Positions 5,553 through 6,116 of a stretch of DNA of 6,116 bases are shown one piece after another (position 1 is the stretch's first letter; every line of letters starts with the position of its first letter). Position numbers and translations under genes: made by a program. Location of the stretch: the NCBI GenBank assembly GCA_012522285.1, contig JAAYKS010000296.1, positions 1 to 6,116 on the forward strand, in the 5' to 3' direction. Source of the DNA: Clostridiaceae bacterium (GTDB taxonomy: Bacteria > Bacillota > Clostridia > Saccharofermentanales > UBA5734). The notes below the pieces were generated by a model, which made no database searches, had not been told where the DNA came from, and saw nothing but the letters and a program-made list of their open reading frames with translations.

Positions 5553-5608
5553 TAAGTACAACAGCCTGCGGTTATTTGCGGTTTTGATCCATTTTGAGAG
5601 GACAGACG

Positions 5609-6116
5609 ATGCGACTTTTCTATGCGCTGGAATGCAGGCCAGAGGACCGGAAACGGCTCCAACCGATCGTGGATACCGCTTTGGCAGGGGCTCCGGGAGG
5701 CAGGCGCGTGCGTCCGGAGAACCTGCACGTCACGCTGATTTTTGTCGGAGAGGTCGACCCAGCGCGTTCGGTTGGACTGCACGACGCGCTGCTTGAAGCG
5801 TACCGAAGTGCGCAGTCCGACGTGCCACCCGCCTTTCCGATGCTCCTGGAGTGCGGGAAACCCGGCATGTTCCGACAGGGCAGAGGTGGGGTGTTGTGGC
5901 TGGGAGTGGACCCTGCCCCGTCCCTTTTGCGGTTTCACCGGTTGTTGTCGGGCATCCTCGTTCGAGAGGGACTCGTGTCCGGCGTCGGGCGCTCGCTGTT
6001 CCCCCACATCACGGTGGCGCGAGACGTGCCGTTCCGGCATATACCGGAAGAGGGAGGCGGGAACCCGGAGGAGCAAGACCCTGTACCGCCCAAGGTGATG
6101 CTGCACTTTGAAGGCC
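5609..6116 (+). CDS. thpR: RNA 2',3'-cyclic phosphodiesterase / 2'-5' RNA ligase family (3' end outside the window)
   Basis: The frame from 5609 stays open to the right edge, giving 169 residues of a protein usually about 180-200 long, so only the last part is missing. It belongs to the 2H phosphoesterase superfamily and carries both signature motifs: His40-Val-Thr42-Leu ('ENLHVTLIFVGE') and His133-Ile-Thr135-Val ('FPHITVAR'). The start 'MRLFYALE' and the strand 'GVLWLGVDP' (94-102) are also typical. Family members hydrolyse 2',3'-cyclic phosphate RNA ends to 2'-phosphates and, in some cases, join 2'-5' linked tRNA halves reversibly; they act in the cytoplasm. The start is supported by AGAGGA (5597-5602) six bases upstream of the ATG and by the alignment of the first strand with the family. 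Gene name by family resemblance only (also called ligT). Confidence 0.9.
   Translation, partial: MRLFYALECRPEDRKRLQPIVDTALAGAPGGRRVRPENLHVTLIFVGEVDPARSVGLHDALLEAYRSAQSDVPPAFPMLLECGKPGMFRQGRGGVLWLGVDPAPSLLRFHRLLSGILVREGLVSGVGRSLFPHITVARDVPFRHIPEEGGGNPEEQDPVPPKVMLHFEG

Larger units (their letters stand above)
5278..5608. other. Long intergenic region, comparatively A/T-rich, without a credible gene
   Basis: This 331-base stretch separates the divergently transcribed PadR and ThpR genes. It is visibly richer in A and T than the coding DNA on either side. The left part holds the PadR ribosome site, operator and -10 box. The middle and right contain TGTACA (5427-5432), a near-perfect 20-bp palindrome (5474-5493) and two copies of TTGTGCAA (5523-5530 and 5545-5552). 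Short frames starting at 5389, 5519 and 5532 lack ribosome sites and recognisable products. I find no convincing promoter for the ThpR gene: TATTAT (5467-5472) could be a -10 box but has no matching -35. Confidence 0.6.

Noticed and set aside
5519..5587. A 22-codon frame at ATG 5519 and an overlapping 7-codon frame at 5532 before ThpR
   Set aside because: Neither has a ribosome site or a recognisable peptide, and the start codons fall within or beside the TTGTGCAA repeats.

Overview
The window looks like chromosomal DNA from a fairly GC-rich, probably endospore-forming member of the Bacillota. The grounds are strong Shine-Dalgarno sites (AGGAGG, GGAGG) before nearly every gene, simple hairpin-plus-T-run terminators, sigma-A-like hexamers, and a membrane protein that resembles the C-terminal half of the sporulation protein YtvI. 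The genus cannot be read from the sequence; a Paenibacillaceae- or Alicyclobacillaceae-like Bacilli lineage is my guess. No rRNA, tRNA, CRISPR array, insertion sequence or phage gene is visible.

Layout. From the left edge, the 3' end of a MATE-family efflux pump (2-304, +) is followed by a small VOC/glyoxalase-fold protein (381-743, +). The latter has its own sigma-A-like promoter (315-344) and a good intrinsic terminator (798-830). A DUF4349 lipoprotein with a C-terminal membrane anchor follows (950-1900, +). It converges on an aldo/keto reductase (1922-2824, -) with only 21 bases between the two stop codons. The reductase is divergent from a cytoplasmic sulfatase (2952-4292, +), and the 127-base gap holds a perfect 7-3-7 palindrome between the two candidate promoters. 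The sulfatase overlaps a half-length YtvI/AI-2E-family membrane protein (4276-4851, +) by 17 bases. That pair converges on a lone PadR-type repressor (4936-5277, -), whose terminator lies at 4859-4890. A noncoding, comparatively A/T-rich stretch (5278-5608) carries the PadR promoter, a probable autoregulatory operator and two further unexplained repeat structures. The window ends inside a 2',3'-cyclic phosphodiesterase / 2'-5' RNA ligase gene of the ThpR/LigT family (5609 to the edge, +). That gene is open at its 3' end.

How the genes relate. Most are independent housekeeping or stress-type units. The only strong hints of cooperation are the divergent reductase/sulfatase pair sharing a palindrome, and the translationally coupled sulfatase and membrane protein. 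Together they could form a small module that releases sulfate from an organic ester and handles the resulting carbonyl or sugar product; this is inference. I see no convincing new defence or mobile system. The most unusual items are the domain-only YtvI protein coupled to a sulfatase, the shared palindrome, and a HutC/TreR-like operator at 5474-5493 with no matching regulator in the window.
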